Assembly (NCBI GenBank): GCA_022563595.1
Contig: JADFNB010000011.1
Span: forward strand, 1-64,000
Direction of reading: 5' to 3'
DNA: 64,000 bases
DNA from: Gemmatimonadota bacterium
GTDB lineage: Bacteria; Gemmatimonadota; Gemmatimonadetes; Gemmatimonadales; GWC2-71-9
Part shown: piece by piece, positions 8,258 to 17,466 of the stretch
How the letters are laid out: each line of letters opens with the position of its first letter
How positions within the stretch are numbered: position 1 is the first letter of the stretch
Notes under the pieces: generated by a model
The model's input: only the letters and a program-made list of their open reading frames with translations
What the model was told of the DNA's origin: nothing
Databases searched by the model: none
Position numbers and translations under genes: made by a program

Positions 8258-9550
8258 CTAGCGGTCGACCCCACTGCTCAGGTAATCCAGTACCAGCCCT
8301 GCCATCGCCCGTATCCCGATCGGGATCATGCTGTCATCCGCCCGGTACGTCGGCGTGTGGTGATCGCCCGAAGTCGTTCCCGGCGCCACCTGCCCCAGCC
8401 GGAAGTAGAAGCCCGGGATCTCATTCGCGAAGTAAGCGAAATCCTCGCCGCCCATGGTGGGCTCTATCTCGCGTACGTTCCCGGCTCCAACGATCCGCGC
8501 GAGCGTGGGCACCATGCGCGCGGTGAGCGCGCGGTCGTTGATCGTGGCCGGCGTCCCGCGATCGTAGTCCAGCTCGAAGGTGCCGCCGGCCGCCGCGGTG
8601 ATCCCAGCGAGGATCTCGCGCATGCGCCGCTCGATGATGTCGCGCACCTCCTCACTGTAAGTTCGCACCGTCCCCTCCAGGTGCACCTCGGCAGGAATGA
8701 TGTTGAATCGCGTGCCGCCGCGCACGATCCCGACCGTCACGACACTTGGCTCGAGTGGTGAGAGGTTGCGCGACCGAATGGTCTGCAACGCCATGATCAC
8801 CTGCGACGCCATCACCACCGGATCGACGCTCAGGTGCGGTGAGGCGCCGTGCGCCTGCCGTCCCTTGATGTCAATGCGGAAGTGATCGACGGCCGCCAGC
8901 GCCGGGCCGGGTGTGTACCCCAGCGTGCCGACGTCCATTCGCGCGAACGTATGGAGTCCGAAGATCACCTCCGGCCGCGGATCGGCCAGCACACCTTCCC
9001 GCACCATCAACTCGGCTCCGCCCTCTTCGCCTTCCGGCGGACCTTCCTCGGCCGGCTGGAAGATGAGCTTCACGGTGCCGCGGATGGCGTCCTGCATCGA
9101 GGCAAGGACCGACGCAACACCGAGCTGCACGGCGACGTGGACATCGTGCCCGCACGCGTGCATGACACCGACGTCCTGTCCCAGATAGATCGTCCGTTTC
9201 ACCGACAGGAACGGCAGGTCGGTGGCCTCGGTCACCGGCAGCGCGTCCATGTCGGCCCGGACGGCGACGACCGGTCCCGGACGCCCGCCACGCAACACTC
9301 CTACTACGCCGGTATGGGCAATCCCGGTATCGACCTCGAAGCCCAGCTCACGGAGGTGTTGCGCTATGAGACGCGCGGTCTCGAACTCGCGGTTGCCGAG
9401 CTCGGGGTTCTGATGGATGCGATGCCGTATCTCCACGATCTGGGGCAGGATCCGCTCGACCGCCTCGGCGATACGCCGGTCGAATTGCTGGGCCCGAAGC
9501 GGCTGCGCAATCGGGAGAACGGCGCACAGCGCCAAGAGAATTCGCGACAT
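8258..9550 (-). CDS. Exported M20 family metallo-amidohydrolase/carboxypeptidase
   Basis: M20D-type amidohydrolase (hippurate hydrolase/amidohydrolase group), 430 residues with a signal peptide MSRILLALC... PLRAQQ. Metal-site motifs are seen in order: the Asp of VRADMDALP, HACGHDVH, the Glu pair of QPAEEG and GLHTF, and GGEDFAYF near the C-terminus. I chose ATG 9550 because AAAGGGA precedes it and the next residues form a signal peptide; the frame upstream to 9679 runs through a simple repeat. It probably removes acyl or amino-acid groups from peptides outside the cytoplasm. Convergent with the kinase gene. Confidence 0.92.
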   Translation of the reverse strand: MSRILLALCAVLPIAQPLRAQQFDRRIAEAVERILPQIVEIRHRIHQNPELGNREFETARLIAQHLRELGFEVDTGIAHTGVVGVLRGGRPGPVVAVRADMDALPVTEATDLPFLSVKRTIYLGQDVGVMHACGHDVHVAVQLGVASVLASMQDAIRGTVKLIFQPAEEGPPEGEEGGAELMVREGVLADPRPEVIFGLHTFARMDVGTLGYTPGPALAAVDHFRIDIKGRQAHGASPHLSVDPVVMASQVIMALQTIRSRNLSPLEPSVVTVGIVRGGTRFNIIPAEVHLEGTVRTYSEEVRDIIERRMREILAGITAAAGGTFELDYDRGTPATINDRALTARMVPTLARIVGAGNVREIEPTMGGEDFAYFANEIPGFYFRLGQVAPGTTSGDHHTPTYRADDSMIPIGIRAMAGLVLDYLSSGVDR

Positions 9551-9609
9551 GGTCAACCGATCCCTTTCTAGCACGATGCTACATAGAAAACGCGGCGTCA
9601 CGCCACGCG

Positions 9610-10353
9610 TTATCGTTCTGCCCCCCCGTCCGCCTGTCCGCCCGTCCGCCTGCCCAGTACCTGCTCCAGCACTCGCCAAACCGTTTCCGCCATGATCTTG
9701 TGTCCATCCGCGTTCGGGTGGATGCCGTCGAGCTGGTTCAGGTCCTCCTCCGCGGCGACTCCCTGGAGCAGGAACGGGATGAGCACCGCGTCGTTCTTGC
9801 GCGCGAGGTCGCGGAACACGTTGCGAAATCGGCCGGTATAACGGCTGCCAAGGTTGGGCGGCGCCTCCATGCCGGCGATCACGATGTCGGTTGCGGGATA
9901 CGCCGCGCGCGTGCGGTCGATGATCTCTTGCAGATTCCGGCGCATGGCGTCGATGTCCTGGCCACGCAGCCCGTCGTTCGCCCCAAGCTCCACTACCAGT
10001 ACATCCACGCGCTGCCGCAGCAGCCAGTCGAGCCGCCGCAGCCCGGCCGCCGAGGTCTCGCCCCTGACCCCGGCGTTCACCACGCGGAAGTCGAGGCCAG
10101 CCGCGTCAATCTTCCGCTGTACCACCGCCGGATAGGCATCCTCCGGCGCTACGCCCTGGCCGGCCGTGAGGCTGGTGCCAAGGAACAACACGACGTCGAG
10201 CGCAGCGGCCGGTGCAGCAACCTCACCTTCCCCGGCGCGTACGGGGACCGACGGCCGCTCGCCGTCACCACACGTCCAGAACACAGCCGTCGCAGCGACG
10301 GTCGCGATCGCCCAACTCCGGCCGAGCGCGTGGATAGGTACCTTTGGAACCAT
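9610..10353 (-). CDS. tesA: GDSL-family lysophospholipase/arylesterase (TesA-like), exported
   Basis: SGNH/GDSL hydrolase of 247 residues. Block I is GTSLTAG (nucleophile Ser), block III is GANDGL and the Asp-His pair is in DGIHPN. An N-terminal signal segment contains a cysteine (FWTC), which could be a poor lipobox. The last 13 residues are encoded by a period-8 simple repeat (9627-9650), so the C-terminus looks recently extended. The start codon shares the CATG with the divergent ABC gene. The tesA/ybbA/ybbP divergent order is also known in E. coli, which supports the assignment. Expected role is hydrolysis of acyl thioesters or lysophospholipids. Confidence 0.85.
   Translation of the reverse strand: MVPKVPIHALGRSWAIATVAATAVFWTCGDGERPSVPVRAGEGEVAAPAAALDVVLFLGTSLTAGQGVAPEDAYPAVVQRKIDAAGLDFRVVNAGVRGETSAAGLRRLDWLLRQRVDVLVVELGANDGLRGQDIDAMRRNLQEIIDRTRAAYPATDIVIAGMEAPPNLGSRYTGRFRNVFRDLARKNDAVLIPFLLQGVAAEEDLNQLDGIHPNADGHKIMAETVWRVLEQVLGRRTGGQADGGAER
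9627..9650. repeat. Period-8 tandem repeat (YGTCCGCC x3) inside the tesA end
   Basis: CGTCCGCC, TGTCCGCC, CGTCCGCC. It lies within the last codons of the tesA-like gene and is the complement of the unit found at 4631 and 8206. A run of seven C precedes it. Confidence 0.75.
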
Positions 10354-11044
10354 GTCTATGATCGTAGCTGAGAACCTCGAGCAAACCTACTTGAGCGGCG
10401 GCCGGCCGCTCACGGTCCTGAAGAACATCAGTCTCGCCATCGAACCGCAAGGCTTCGTCGCGGTGGTCGGCCCGTCCGGGAGCGGGAAGACCACCCTGCT
10501 CGGCCTGCTCGCCGGCCTGGACCGGCCAACGGCCGGCACCGTCCGGCTCGACGGTCAAGACCTGAATGCACTTACCGAGGATCAGCGCGCCGCGTTCCGT
10601 GCAGCCCGGATCGGTTTTGTATTCCAGACCTTCCAGCTCATCCCGACACTCACGGCTCTCGAGAATGTGCTGGTACCCCTGGAACTAAAGCCCGGCGGCC
10701 GGAACGGCGACGACGAGCAACACGCGCGTCAACTGCTCGAGCGGGTCGGTTTGGGGGACCGCCAACATCACTACCCAGCTCAGCTCTCCGGCGGCGAGCA
10801 GCAGCGCGTCGGCGTCGCACGCGCGTTCGCCAACCGGCCCAAGATCCTCTTCGCCGACGAGCCAACCGGCAGCCTCGACACGGAGACGGGCTCCGGCGTG
10901 ATCGATCTCCTGGTCGAGTTGAATCGGGAAGAGGCGACGACCATGCTCCTCGTCACTCACGATCCGGAACTGGCCGCGCGCGCGGGACGCATCGTGCGCC
11001 TCGCCGGTGGGACGATCGTCTCCAACGAGCGGATCGGGACGTGA
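10352..11044 (+). CDS. ybbA: ABC transporter ATP-binding protein (YbbA/LolD type)
   Basis: ATPase subunit of about 230 residues for the permease encoded next to it. Visible motifs: Walker A GPSGSGKTT, Q-loop FQTFQL, signature LSGGEQQR and Walker B ILFADEPTGSLD, followed by the H-loop His of LVTHD. Two ATGs (10352, 10358) are possible. The first overlaps the tesA start in CATG; the second fits the usual family N-terminus (MIVAENLE). Its stop overlaps the permease start as GTGA, so the two are translationally coupled. It belongs to the MacB/LolD/YbbA class, which powers lipid or lipoprotein-related extraction rather than import. Confidence 0.93.
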   Translation: MSMIVAENLEQTYLSGGRPLTVLKNISLAIEPQGFVAVVGPSGSGKTTLLGLLAGLDRPTAGTVRLDGQDLNALTEDQRAAFRAARIGFVFQTFQLIPTLTALENVLVPLELKPGGRNGDDEQHARQLLERVGLGDRQHHYPAQLSGGEQQRVGVARAFANRPKILFADEPTGSLDTETGSGVIDLLVELNREEATTMLLVTHDPELAARAGRIVRLAGGTIVSNERIGT

Positions 11045-13590
11045 ACGCGCGTTTCGCCTGGCGAATGGTCCGGCGTGAGAGCCGCACGAGCCGACGCCGG
11101 CTCGCGCTCCACATGTCATCCATCACGCTCGGTGTAGCCGCGCTCGTCGCCATCAACTCCTTCCGCGCCAACATCGAGCAGTCGATCAAGGAGCAGGCAC
11201 GCACGTTGCTCGGCTCGGATCTGGAGATCACGAGCAACCGACCGTTCCCCGATTCGGTCCGGGCAGTGCTCGATTCCGCCCAGGCGGCGCGTGTGCCCGT
11301 GTCGTACCTGACCAGGTTCAGCTCGATGGCGCTCGCCCCGCGGAGCGGACTCACCCGGTTCGTACAGGTGCGCGCGATGGAAGGCGCCTACCCGTACTAT
11401 GGGGGCGTAGCGACCGATCCACGCGGACTGTGGACACGATACCGCGACGGGCGAAACGTGCTGGTCGATCCGGCCGTGCTGATCCAACTCGACCTGACCA
11501 TCGGCGAGCCACTGAAACTCGGAGACGTCGAGTTCACCGTCGTGGGAACCGTGACCAATTATCCGGGACGTGTGGGCCTCCAGTCGGCGATCGGACCGCG
11601 CATCTACATCCCGCTGGCCTACCTCGATGCTACGAACCTCATCCGCCGCGGTAGCCGCGCGGTCTACGAGGCGAACCTCGCCATTCCCGACGCGGACGTA
11701 CTGCGGCGTTTCCTCTATCGTCACGGCAAGCTCTTCGAGCGCCACCAGGTCAGGCATAACACGGTGGACGAAACCGAGGATGACCTCACGTCGGTGCTCG
11801 ACACGCTCGCACGGTTCTTGGGCCTGGTCGGCCTAGCAGCGCTCCTGCTCGGCGGCATGGGTGTAGCGAGCGCCGTGCACGTGTACGTCAAGTCGCGGCT
11901 GGAGACGGCCGCCCTGCTGCGCTGTCTCGGTGCCCGACAGTCGACGGTGTTCGCCATCTACCTCGCACAGGCAACGACGATTGGGTTGCTCGGTGCGGCC
12001 GCGGGCGTGCTGCTGGGGATCGCGGTGCAACACATGCTGCCCGGCGTGCTCGGCGATTTCCTTCCGCTGGACGTGCGCGTGACACTCCACCCGCCGGCCT
12101 TGCTCACCGGACTCGGCGTGGGCGTCCTGGTGGCGGTCCTCTTCGCCCTCATCCCATTGCTTGCAATCAGGGACGTGCCGCCGCTGCGCGCCCTGCGCCG
12201 GGACTTCGACCCCACATCGCGCCGGCGCGATCCCTGGCGCCTCGCCGCGCTGGCTGCGGTCATGGGTAGCGTGATCGGCCTCAGCCTATGGCAGGCACCC
12301 CAACCCGCGATCGGGTTCGGCTTCGCGGGAGCAATCGCCGTCACGGCGTTTGCCCTCTGGGCAACGGCGGCATTGCTCATGCGCGCTACGCGCCGCTACT
12401 TCCCCGGGCGCGCCCGTTACGTCATTCGTCAGGGTATCTCGAACCTGTTCCGACCTCGCAATCAAACGGTCGCCGTCACGCTGGCGCTCGGATTCGGGAT
12501 GTTCCTGATCGCGATGCTCTACGTGGTGCAGCGCAACATCGTCGATCAGTTCGCGGTCAGCTCCCGCCCCGACCGGCCCAATCTCGTCATGTTCGACATC
12601 CAGCTCGACCAGCGGGATGGGGTGACACACCTACTCGAGGAGCACGGCCTACCCCGTTTCCAGATGACGCCGATCGTGCCGTCCCGCATCGCCGCGCTGA
12701 ACGGTCGCACGGTGAATGAGATCCTCGATAACCCGGGGGCGTATCGGTATGAACGGTGGGCGTTGAGGAGACAGTACCGGCACACCTATCGGGACACGCT
12801 CGTCGGGTCGGAGAAACTCATCGCGGGCGAATGGTGGGAGGCGGGGACGGTAGATCGAGCGGGACAGCTGCCGCGCATCTCCATGGAGCGGGACATCGCC
12901 GCCGACCTGAACCTCACCGTTGGTGACCGCGTGACGTGGAATGTGCAGGGCGTGGAGATCGAGACCGAGATCGCCAGCCTCCGCACCGTGAACTGGGCGC
13001 GATTCGAACCCAACTTCTTCGTGGTCTTCGAGCCCGGCGTGCTGGACGACGCGCCGCAGATGTTCGTCATGTTCACCCGAGCCGATGACCCGCTCGACCG
13101 CGCTCGGTTCCAGCGCGATCTGGTCCAGGCCTACCCCAACGTGGCTGCGCTGGACCTCACGCTGGTGCAACGTACCGTCGACGCCATCGTGCGGCGCGTG
13201 ACGGTCGCGATTCGGTTCATGGCGTTCTTCAGCATCGCGAGCGGCATCGTGATCCTGATCGGTGCGCTCGCCTCCTCGCGGTTTCAGCGCATGCGCGAGT
13301 CGGTGTTGCTCAAGACGCTGGGTGCCACCGCGCGTCAGGTGCGTGCTGTGCTAGTGACCGAGTACTTCGCGCTCGGAGCCGTCGCCGGGCTCGCCGGCGT
13401 CCTGCTCGCCGCTGTGGGAGGGTGGGTCGCGATGCGCTTCCTGTTCGAGATACCGTTCGCGCTACCGGTGATCCCGTTGGCCGGATTCTGGATGGGCAAC
13501 GCCCTGCTCACGACGGCGGTAGGGCTGCTCGCTGGGCAGGAAGTGATCCGAAAGCGGCCGCTGGAAATGATGCGGGAGCTGAGTGAATAG
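11041..13590 (+). CDS. ybbP: FtsX-like ABC permease (YbbP type)
   Basis: Membrane permease of 849 residues with the two FtsX/MacB-like units typical of YbbP. There is a helix near residue 25, a large external domain, then three helices (about 260-380), a further pair near 400-450, a second external domain, and three C-terminal helices (about 720-835). It starts with GTG overlapping the ybbA stop (GTGA). Together with YbbA and the TesA-like esterase this forms the conserved tesA-ybbAP neighbourhood, thought to act on membrane lipids. Transported substrate is not established. Confidence 0.92.
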   Translation: MNARFAWRMVRRESRTSRRRLALHMSSITLGVAALVAINSFRANIEQSIKEQARTLLGSDLEITSNRPFPDSVRAVLDSAQAARVPVSYLTRFSSMALAPRSGLTRFVQVRAMEGAYPYYGGVATDPRGLWTRYRDGRNVLVDPAVLIQLDLTIGEPLKLGDVEFTVVGTVTNYPGRVGLQSAIGPRIYIPLAYLDATNLIRRGSRAVYEANLAIPDADVLRRFLYRHGKLFERHQVRHNTVDETEDDLTSVLDTLARFLGLVGLAALLLGGMGVASAVHVYVKSRLETAALLRCLGARQSTVFAIYLAQATTIGLLGAAAGVLLGIAVQHMLPGVLGDFLPLDVRVTLHPPALLTGLGVGVLVAVLFALIPLLAIRDVPPLRALRRDFDPTSRRRDPWRLAALAAVMGSVIGLSLWQAPQPAIGFGFAGAIAVTAFALWATAALLMRATRRYFPGRARYVIRQGISNLFRPRNQTVAVTLALGFGMFLIAMLYVVQRNIVDQFAVSSRPDRPNLVMFDIQLDQRDGVTHLLEEHGLPRFQMTPIVPSRIAALNGRTVNEILDNPGAYRYERWALRRQYRHTYRDTLVGSEKLIAGEWWEAGTVDRAGQLPRISMERDIAADLNLTVGDRVTWNVQGVEIETEIASLRTVNWARFEPNFFVVFEPGVLDDAPQMFVMFTRADDPLDRARFQRDLVQAYPNVAALDLTLVQRTVDAIVRRVTVAIRFMAFFSIASGIVILIGALASSRFQRMRESVLLKTLGATARQVRAVLVTEYFALGAVAGLAGVLLAAVGGWVAMRFLFEIPFALPVIPLAGFWMGNALLTTAVGLLAGQEVIRKRPLEMMRELSE

Positions 13591-13630
13591 AGACTCTTCA
13601 CCATTCACTATCCCCATCCGGTTCACCCCG

Positions 13631-14437
13631 TCACCGCTGCGGCACCAACGCCACGATCCTCAGCGGCCCTCCGCTACCCCCCTCGATCTTCATCGGCAGC
13701 GCGATAACGTAGGCTCCCGTATCCGGGACCCGGTCTAGGTTAGCCACGTTCTCGAAGCCCGGGATGTTCTCGGCGTACAGAATCCGATGGGTATCGAACG
13801 TCGTCGACTGTCCGTAGTCGATGCTCGGCGTATCGATACCCACCGCGCTGATGGAGCGCTCGTCCGCTAGCCACCGGGCGGCCGACGAGTCGATGCCGGG
13901 GAAATGGAGCAGTGGAACGGCGTCGGGACCTCGCCGGTCCGTACCCAGATAGCGCACAGGATCTGGCCAGTACGTGCCCCATCCGGTGCGGAACAGGACG
14001 ATCGCGCCATCGGGTATCGGCCCATGTGCAGCCTCGAATGCCTCGAGATCGGCAACCGAAATCAAGTAGTCGGGATTCCCTGCCGTCTGGGCCGACACGT
14101 CGACGACTACGGCGGCACCGATCAACCGACTGAGCGGCACCTGATCGGTCGTGTGCCGCCCTTCGGCGAAATGCGCCGGCGCGTCGAGGTGCGTTCCGCC
14201 GTGCTCCGCAGAGGAGAAGTTATAGGCCACGTAGTAGTAGCCGCCGGGCGTCATCCCCGCAGCTACGGTGTCCAGCGTGAACCGCTCGGCCGTGGGCCAG
14301 TAGATCGTTGCGGCGTTGTACGAATGGCTCAGGTCCACCCAGGCATCCGGGTTGGCGAACAGCTCCGCCACACGATCGCGCCCTTCCCCACATGCGAGCG
14401 CGGCCACCGTACCCATTACGAGAGCAAGTCGATTCAT
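13631..14437 (-). CDS. Cyclase-family (kynurenine formamidase-like) metal hydrolase, putative lipoprotein
   Basis: Cyclase/formamidase-fold protein of about 268 residues. The signature HGGTHLDAPAHF supplies the metal ligands of this family, and DLSHSY near the mature start is typical too. The N-terminus MNRLALVMGTVAALACGEG looks like a lipoprotein signal with Cys at about 16, although Ala rather than Leu precedes by three. The start may be ATG 14437 or 14443; neither has a strong ribosome binding site. Family members hydrolyse N-formylkynurenine or related amides, or isatin; the substrate here is open. Divergent from the S9 peptidase. Confidence 0.86.
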   Translation of the reverse strand: MNRLALVMGTVAALACGEGRDRVAELFANPDAWVDLSHSYNAATIYWPTAERFTLDTVAAGMTPGGYYYVAYNFSSAEHGGTHLDAPAHFAEGRHTTDQVPLSRLIGAAVVVDVSAQTAGNPDYLISVADLEAFEAAHGPIPDGAIVLFRTGWGTYWPDPVRYLGTDRRGPDAVPLLHFPGIDSSAARWLADERSISAVGIDTPSIDYGQSTTFDTHRILYAENIPGFENVANLDRVPDTGAYVIALPMKIEGGSGGPLRIVALVPQR

Positions 14438-14548
14438 ACCCATAGCTTGGCGGCCTCGCAGCATCCGGTCAAGGGAAGATCGAACGGAGGGTGGACATAA
14501 CCCCTCCCTCCCTGTCACTTTGCCATCTGGAGACCAACCGGAGTAGCC

Positions 14549-16570
14549 ATGCTTCGCCACGCAATCAGCGCCATCGCCGCACTCGCACTGTTCACGCCCG
14601 CGTCCGTGGCGCAGGAGGAATCGAGCGACGACCATCTGACCCTCGATCTCTTTCTCGAGTGGGAGCGGGTGAGCGACCCGCAGATCTCTCCTGATGGGCA
14701 ACAGATCATCTACACCCGCCGCTGGGTCGACAAGATGAAGGACCGCTGGACCTCGTCACTCTGGATCATGAACGTCGACGGCAGCCGCAACCGATTCCTC
14801 ACCGAGGGCTCGTCGCTGCGCTGGTCGCCGGACGGAACCCGGATCGCTTTCGTGCGCGAAGGCGAGCCGCAGGGGTCGCAGATCTTCGTGCGCTGGATGG
14901 ACGCGGAAGGCGCCACCACCCAAGTCACCCGCGTCGAGAAGTCACCCGGTAGCATCGCCTGGTCACCCGACGGCGAGCACATCGCATTCGTGATGACCGT
15001 GCCGTCACGTGACGATTTCCCGAGTGTGCAGCTCCCGAGCCGGCCCGACGGCGCGAAGTGGACCGCCGACCCGAAGGTCGTCACCCGGCTGCGGTATCGC
15101 CGTGACCGCCGCGGATACATCGACGACGGGTACCGGCACATCTTCCTCGTGCCCGCAACCGCTGGCACGCCACGCCAGATTACGGACGGGGACTGGAACC
15201 ATGGCAGCCCGGAATGGACGCCTGACGGCGCCGAGATTCTCTTTGCGGCGCTTCGGATAGAGGATGCGGAACACGCTTGGCGCGAGTCGGAGATATACGC
15301 CGCCAACGTCGAGACTCGCGAGATCCGCCAGCTCACCACCCGGCAGGGCCGGGACGGCAACCCCAAGGTCTCACCGGACGGCCGCTGGGTGGCGTACACC
15401 GGCAACGACTTCACAGACGACACCTACATCACGCAGCGGCTCTATGTTATGGGGATCGACGGATCCGACCCACGCGAGATCACCGGCGACCTCGATCGTA
15501 CACCGCGCCAGATCACCTGGGCGGCAGACAGTCGCGCCGTCTATTTCACCGCTCGCTCGGAGGGACGTCAGCAACTCCATCGCGCGTCGCTGCGCGGCGA
15601 GGTGCGGCAGATCACCGATGGCACGCACCTGTTCAGCCTGTCGAGCATGACGCCTCGCGGATTGGCGGTCGGCACCCTGACCAGCTACCAGCAGCCTGGT
15701 GACGTGGTGACCCTCGACGTCCGGCGCCCGCGGCGGATCGTGCAGCTCACGCGCGTCAACGATGACGTGCTCGCCGGCCGGCAACTCGGCGAGGTCGAGG
15801 AGATCTGGTACACGTCGGTCGACGGCTACCGGATTCAGGGATGGATCGTCAAACCGCCCGATTTCGATCCGTCGCGCGACTACCCCATGATGCTCGCGAT
15901 CCACGGAGGACCGCACGGGATGTACGGCGTACGGTTCAATTTCGGATGGCAGGAGCACGCCGCCAACGGCTACGTGGTGTTGTACACCAACCCGCGCGGT
16001 AGCGCGGGATACGGCAGCGCGTTCGGCAACGCGATCAAGAACGCCTATCCGGGCAAGGACTACGACGATCTCATGGTCGGTGTCGACACCCTGATCGGAC
16101 GCGGCTACGTCGATTCCACCAACCTGTTCGTCTACGGGTGCAGCGGCGGTGGGGTGCTCACCTCATGGATCGTCGGCCATACCAACCGCTTCGCGGCCGC
16201 GTCGGCCAACTGCCCCGTCACGAACTGGCTCTCGTTCGTCGGCACCACCGACGGCGCCAGCTGGTACCGCAACTTCGCCAACCTGCCCTGGGACGACCCG
16301 ACCGAGCATCTGCGACGCTCCCCGCTCATGTACGTCGGCAATGTCACCACGCCCACGATGCTGATGACCGGCGAGAACGACCTGCGGACCCCCATGGGGC
16401 AGACAGAGGAGTACTACCAGGCGCTGCGCTTCCTCAAGGTCCCGGCCGCGATGGTGCGGTTCAAGGATGAGTGGCACGGCACCAGCGGCAAGCCATCGAA
16501 CTTCCTCAGGACGCAGCTCTATCTGCGCGCCTGGTTCGAGCGGCACGCGAGTCGGCCCGACGTGAGCTAG
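14549..16570 (+). CDS. Exported S9 family peptidase with TolB-like propeller
   Basis: Second S9-clan peptidase in the window, 673 residues. It has a signal peptide (AALALFTPASVAQ), TolB/WD40-like propeller repeats with recurrent SPDG turns (about 30-400), then a C-terminal hydrolase domain starting near MLAIHGGPHG. The nucleophile is Ser 532 in GCSGGG, the acid lies in GENDLRTP and the histidine in DEWHGT. GGAG lies nine bases upstream of the ATG. It resembles acylaminoacyl/dipeptidyl peptidases. Its stop overlaps the stop of a small minus-strand gene. Confidence 0.93.
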   Translation: MLRHAISAIAALALFTPASVAQEESSDDHLTLDLFLEWERVSDPQISPDGQQIIYTRRWVDKMKDRWTSSLWIMNVDGSRNRFLTEGSSLRWSPDGTRIAFVREGEPQGSQIFVRWMDAEGATTQVTRVEKSPGSIAWSPDGEHIAFVMTVPSRDDFPSVQLPSRPDGAKWTADPKVVTRLRYRRDRRGYIDDGYRHIFLVPATAGTPRQITDGDWNHGSPEWTPDGAEILFAALRIEDAEHAWRESEIYAANVETREIRQLTTRQGRDGNPKVSPDGRWVAYTGNDFTDDTYITQRLYVMGIDGSDPREITGDLDRTPRQITWAADSRAVYFTARSEGRQQLHRASLRGEVRQITDGTHLFSLSSMTPRGLAVGTLTSYQQPGDVVTLDVRRPRRIVQLTRVNDDVLAGRQLGEVEEIWYTSVDGYRIQGWIVKPPDFDPSRDYPMMLAIHGGPHGMYGVRFNFGWQEHAANGYVVLYTNPRGSAGYGSAFGNAIKNAYPGKDYDDLMVGVDTLIGRGYVDSTNLFVYGCSGGGVLTSWIVGHTNRFAAASANCPVTNWLSFVGTTDGASWYRNFANLPWDDPTEHLRRSPLMYVGNVTTPTMLMTGENDLRTPMGQTEEYYQALRFLKVPAAMVRFKDEWHGTSGKPSNFLRTQLYLRAWFERHASRPDVS

Positions 16571-16713
16571 CCCGCCCGCGGTTCCTGATCTTCTTCCCTG
16601 ACCTCCCGGAGCGCGTCGGCGATTCGGGAGGGCAGCTCTCTTGCTTCCTTGAGCGTCGCGGGCAGCTCTGCTGGGGTCTCATTAGGGGCGCCCTTCTTGA
16701 ACAGCGCAGCCAT
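16567..16713 (-). CDS. Small uncharacterised protein (48 aa)
   Basis: Hydrophilic 48-residue product beginning MAALFKKGAP, followed by an amphipathic, Glu/Arg-rich helix-like stretch (KEARELPSRIADAL REVREED). Third codon positions are about 72 percent G or C, as expected for a gene in this genome. GGATGG lies three to four bases before the ATG. Its stop overlaps the S9 peptidase stop on the other strand, and it is divergent from groES. No family recognised. Reality is uncertain because of its length. Confidence 0.45.
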   Translation of the reverse strand: MAALFKKGAPNETPAELPATLKEARELPSRIADALREVREEDQEPRAG

Positions 16714-16848
16714 GGTTCCATCCGTCGGCTCGGGTGACGTACCGGAAGTTCCACGCCGGTCTCGCGAACGTCAACGGGGTCCATACCCTGGCGTACCCGT
16801 GGGCGCCCTGTTCTTTTCCAGGGTATGGCAGAGAGCACAGGAGAAGGC

Positions 16849-17238
16849 ATGGGTGACGCCGCCAAGCACCTCGTCGTGGTTGGCGACCGGGTACTGGTCC
16901 AGCCGGAAGAGGGCGAAGAACGTACCAACGTCGGACTCTATCTTCCGCCCACCGCGATCGATCGCCAAGCCGTCCAAAGCGGCCGCATCATCGCCACCGG
17001 ACCTGGCACGCCGCTCTCCGAGCCGGCTTCTCTCGACGACGAACCGTGGAAGATCACGAGCAGCAGCGAGACGCGATACGTGCCGATGCAGGCGCACGTG
17101 GGGGACTTCGCGTTGTTCTTCCGCAAGGCCGCGGTCGAGATCACGTTCGAATCGAAGCGGTATCTCGTCGTCCCACAGGCTGCGATCCTCGTGTTGGTGC
17201 GCAAGCCCGATCCACTCGACGGGCCCGAGTCGGTGTGA
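16849..17238 (+). CDS. GroES-family co-chaperonin (Cpn10 domain)
   Basis: Cpn10-fold protein of 129 residues. It shows VVVGDRVLVQPEE, a GroES-like opening, a long mobile-loop region (RTNVGLYLP), QSGRIIATGPG and a C-terminal strand ending ILVLVRK. It is longer than a classical 95-residue GroES because of an insert around EPWKITSSSE, so it is probably a divergent paralogue, and no groEL lies beside it. I chose ATG 16849 because AGGAGAAGG directly precedes it; an upstream in-frame ATG at 16825 lacks such a site. Confidence 0.82.
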   Translation: MGDAAKHLVVVGDRVLVQPEEGEERTNVGLYLPPTAIDRQAVQSGRIIATGPGTPLSEPASLDDEPWKITSSSETRYVPMQAHVGDFALFFRKAAVEITFESKRYLVVPQAAILVLVRKPDPLDGPESV

Positions 17239-17250
17239 GCCCGCCGAATC

Positions 17251-17466
17251 GTGTGGCTGGGAATCGGACTTCTCGCGCTGGCCGGAGCGTTTGTTTGGCT
17301 CATGGGGCGGAGTAGGCATCGGTCGCGCCGACATGCCGGCGACACGATAGAGCGGGACGTGCTGGAAGAGGCCGAGCGGGAGGTGCAGGATCTGGACGCC
17401 ATGACCTCACCGGACGACGCCGACCAGGAACTGCCCGACTGGGGGCCGGGTGCGCCCAGATCCTAG
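17251..17466 (+). CDS. Small single-pass membrane protein, unknown function
   Basis: A 71-residue product starting with GTG, 12 bases after groES. One N-terminal helix (WLGIGLLALAGAFVWLMG) is followed by a basic patch and a long acidic cytoplasmic tail. The position suggests co-transcription with the GroES-like gene. Its TAG overlaps the stop of the convergent thymidine phosphorylase gene. No family recognised. Confidence 0.65.
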   Translation: MWLGIGLLALAGAFVWLMGRSRHRSRRHAGDTIERDVLEEAEREVQDLDAMTSPDDADQELPDWGPGAPRS

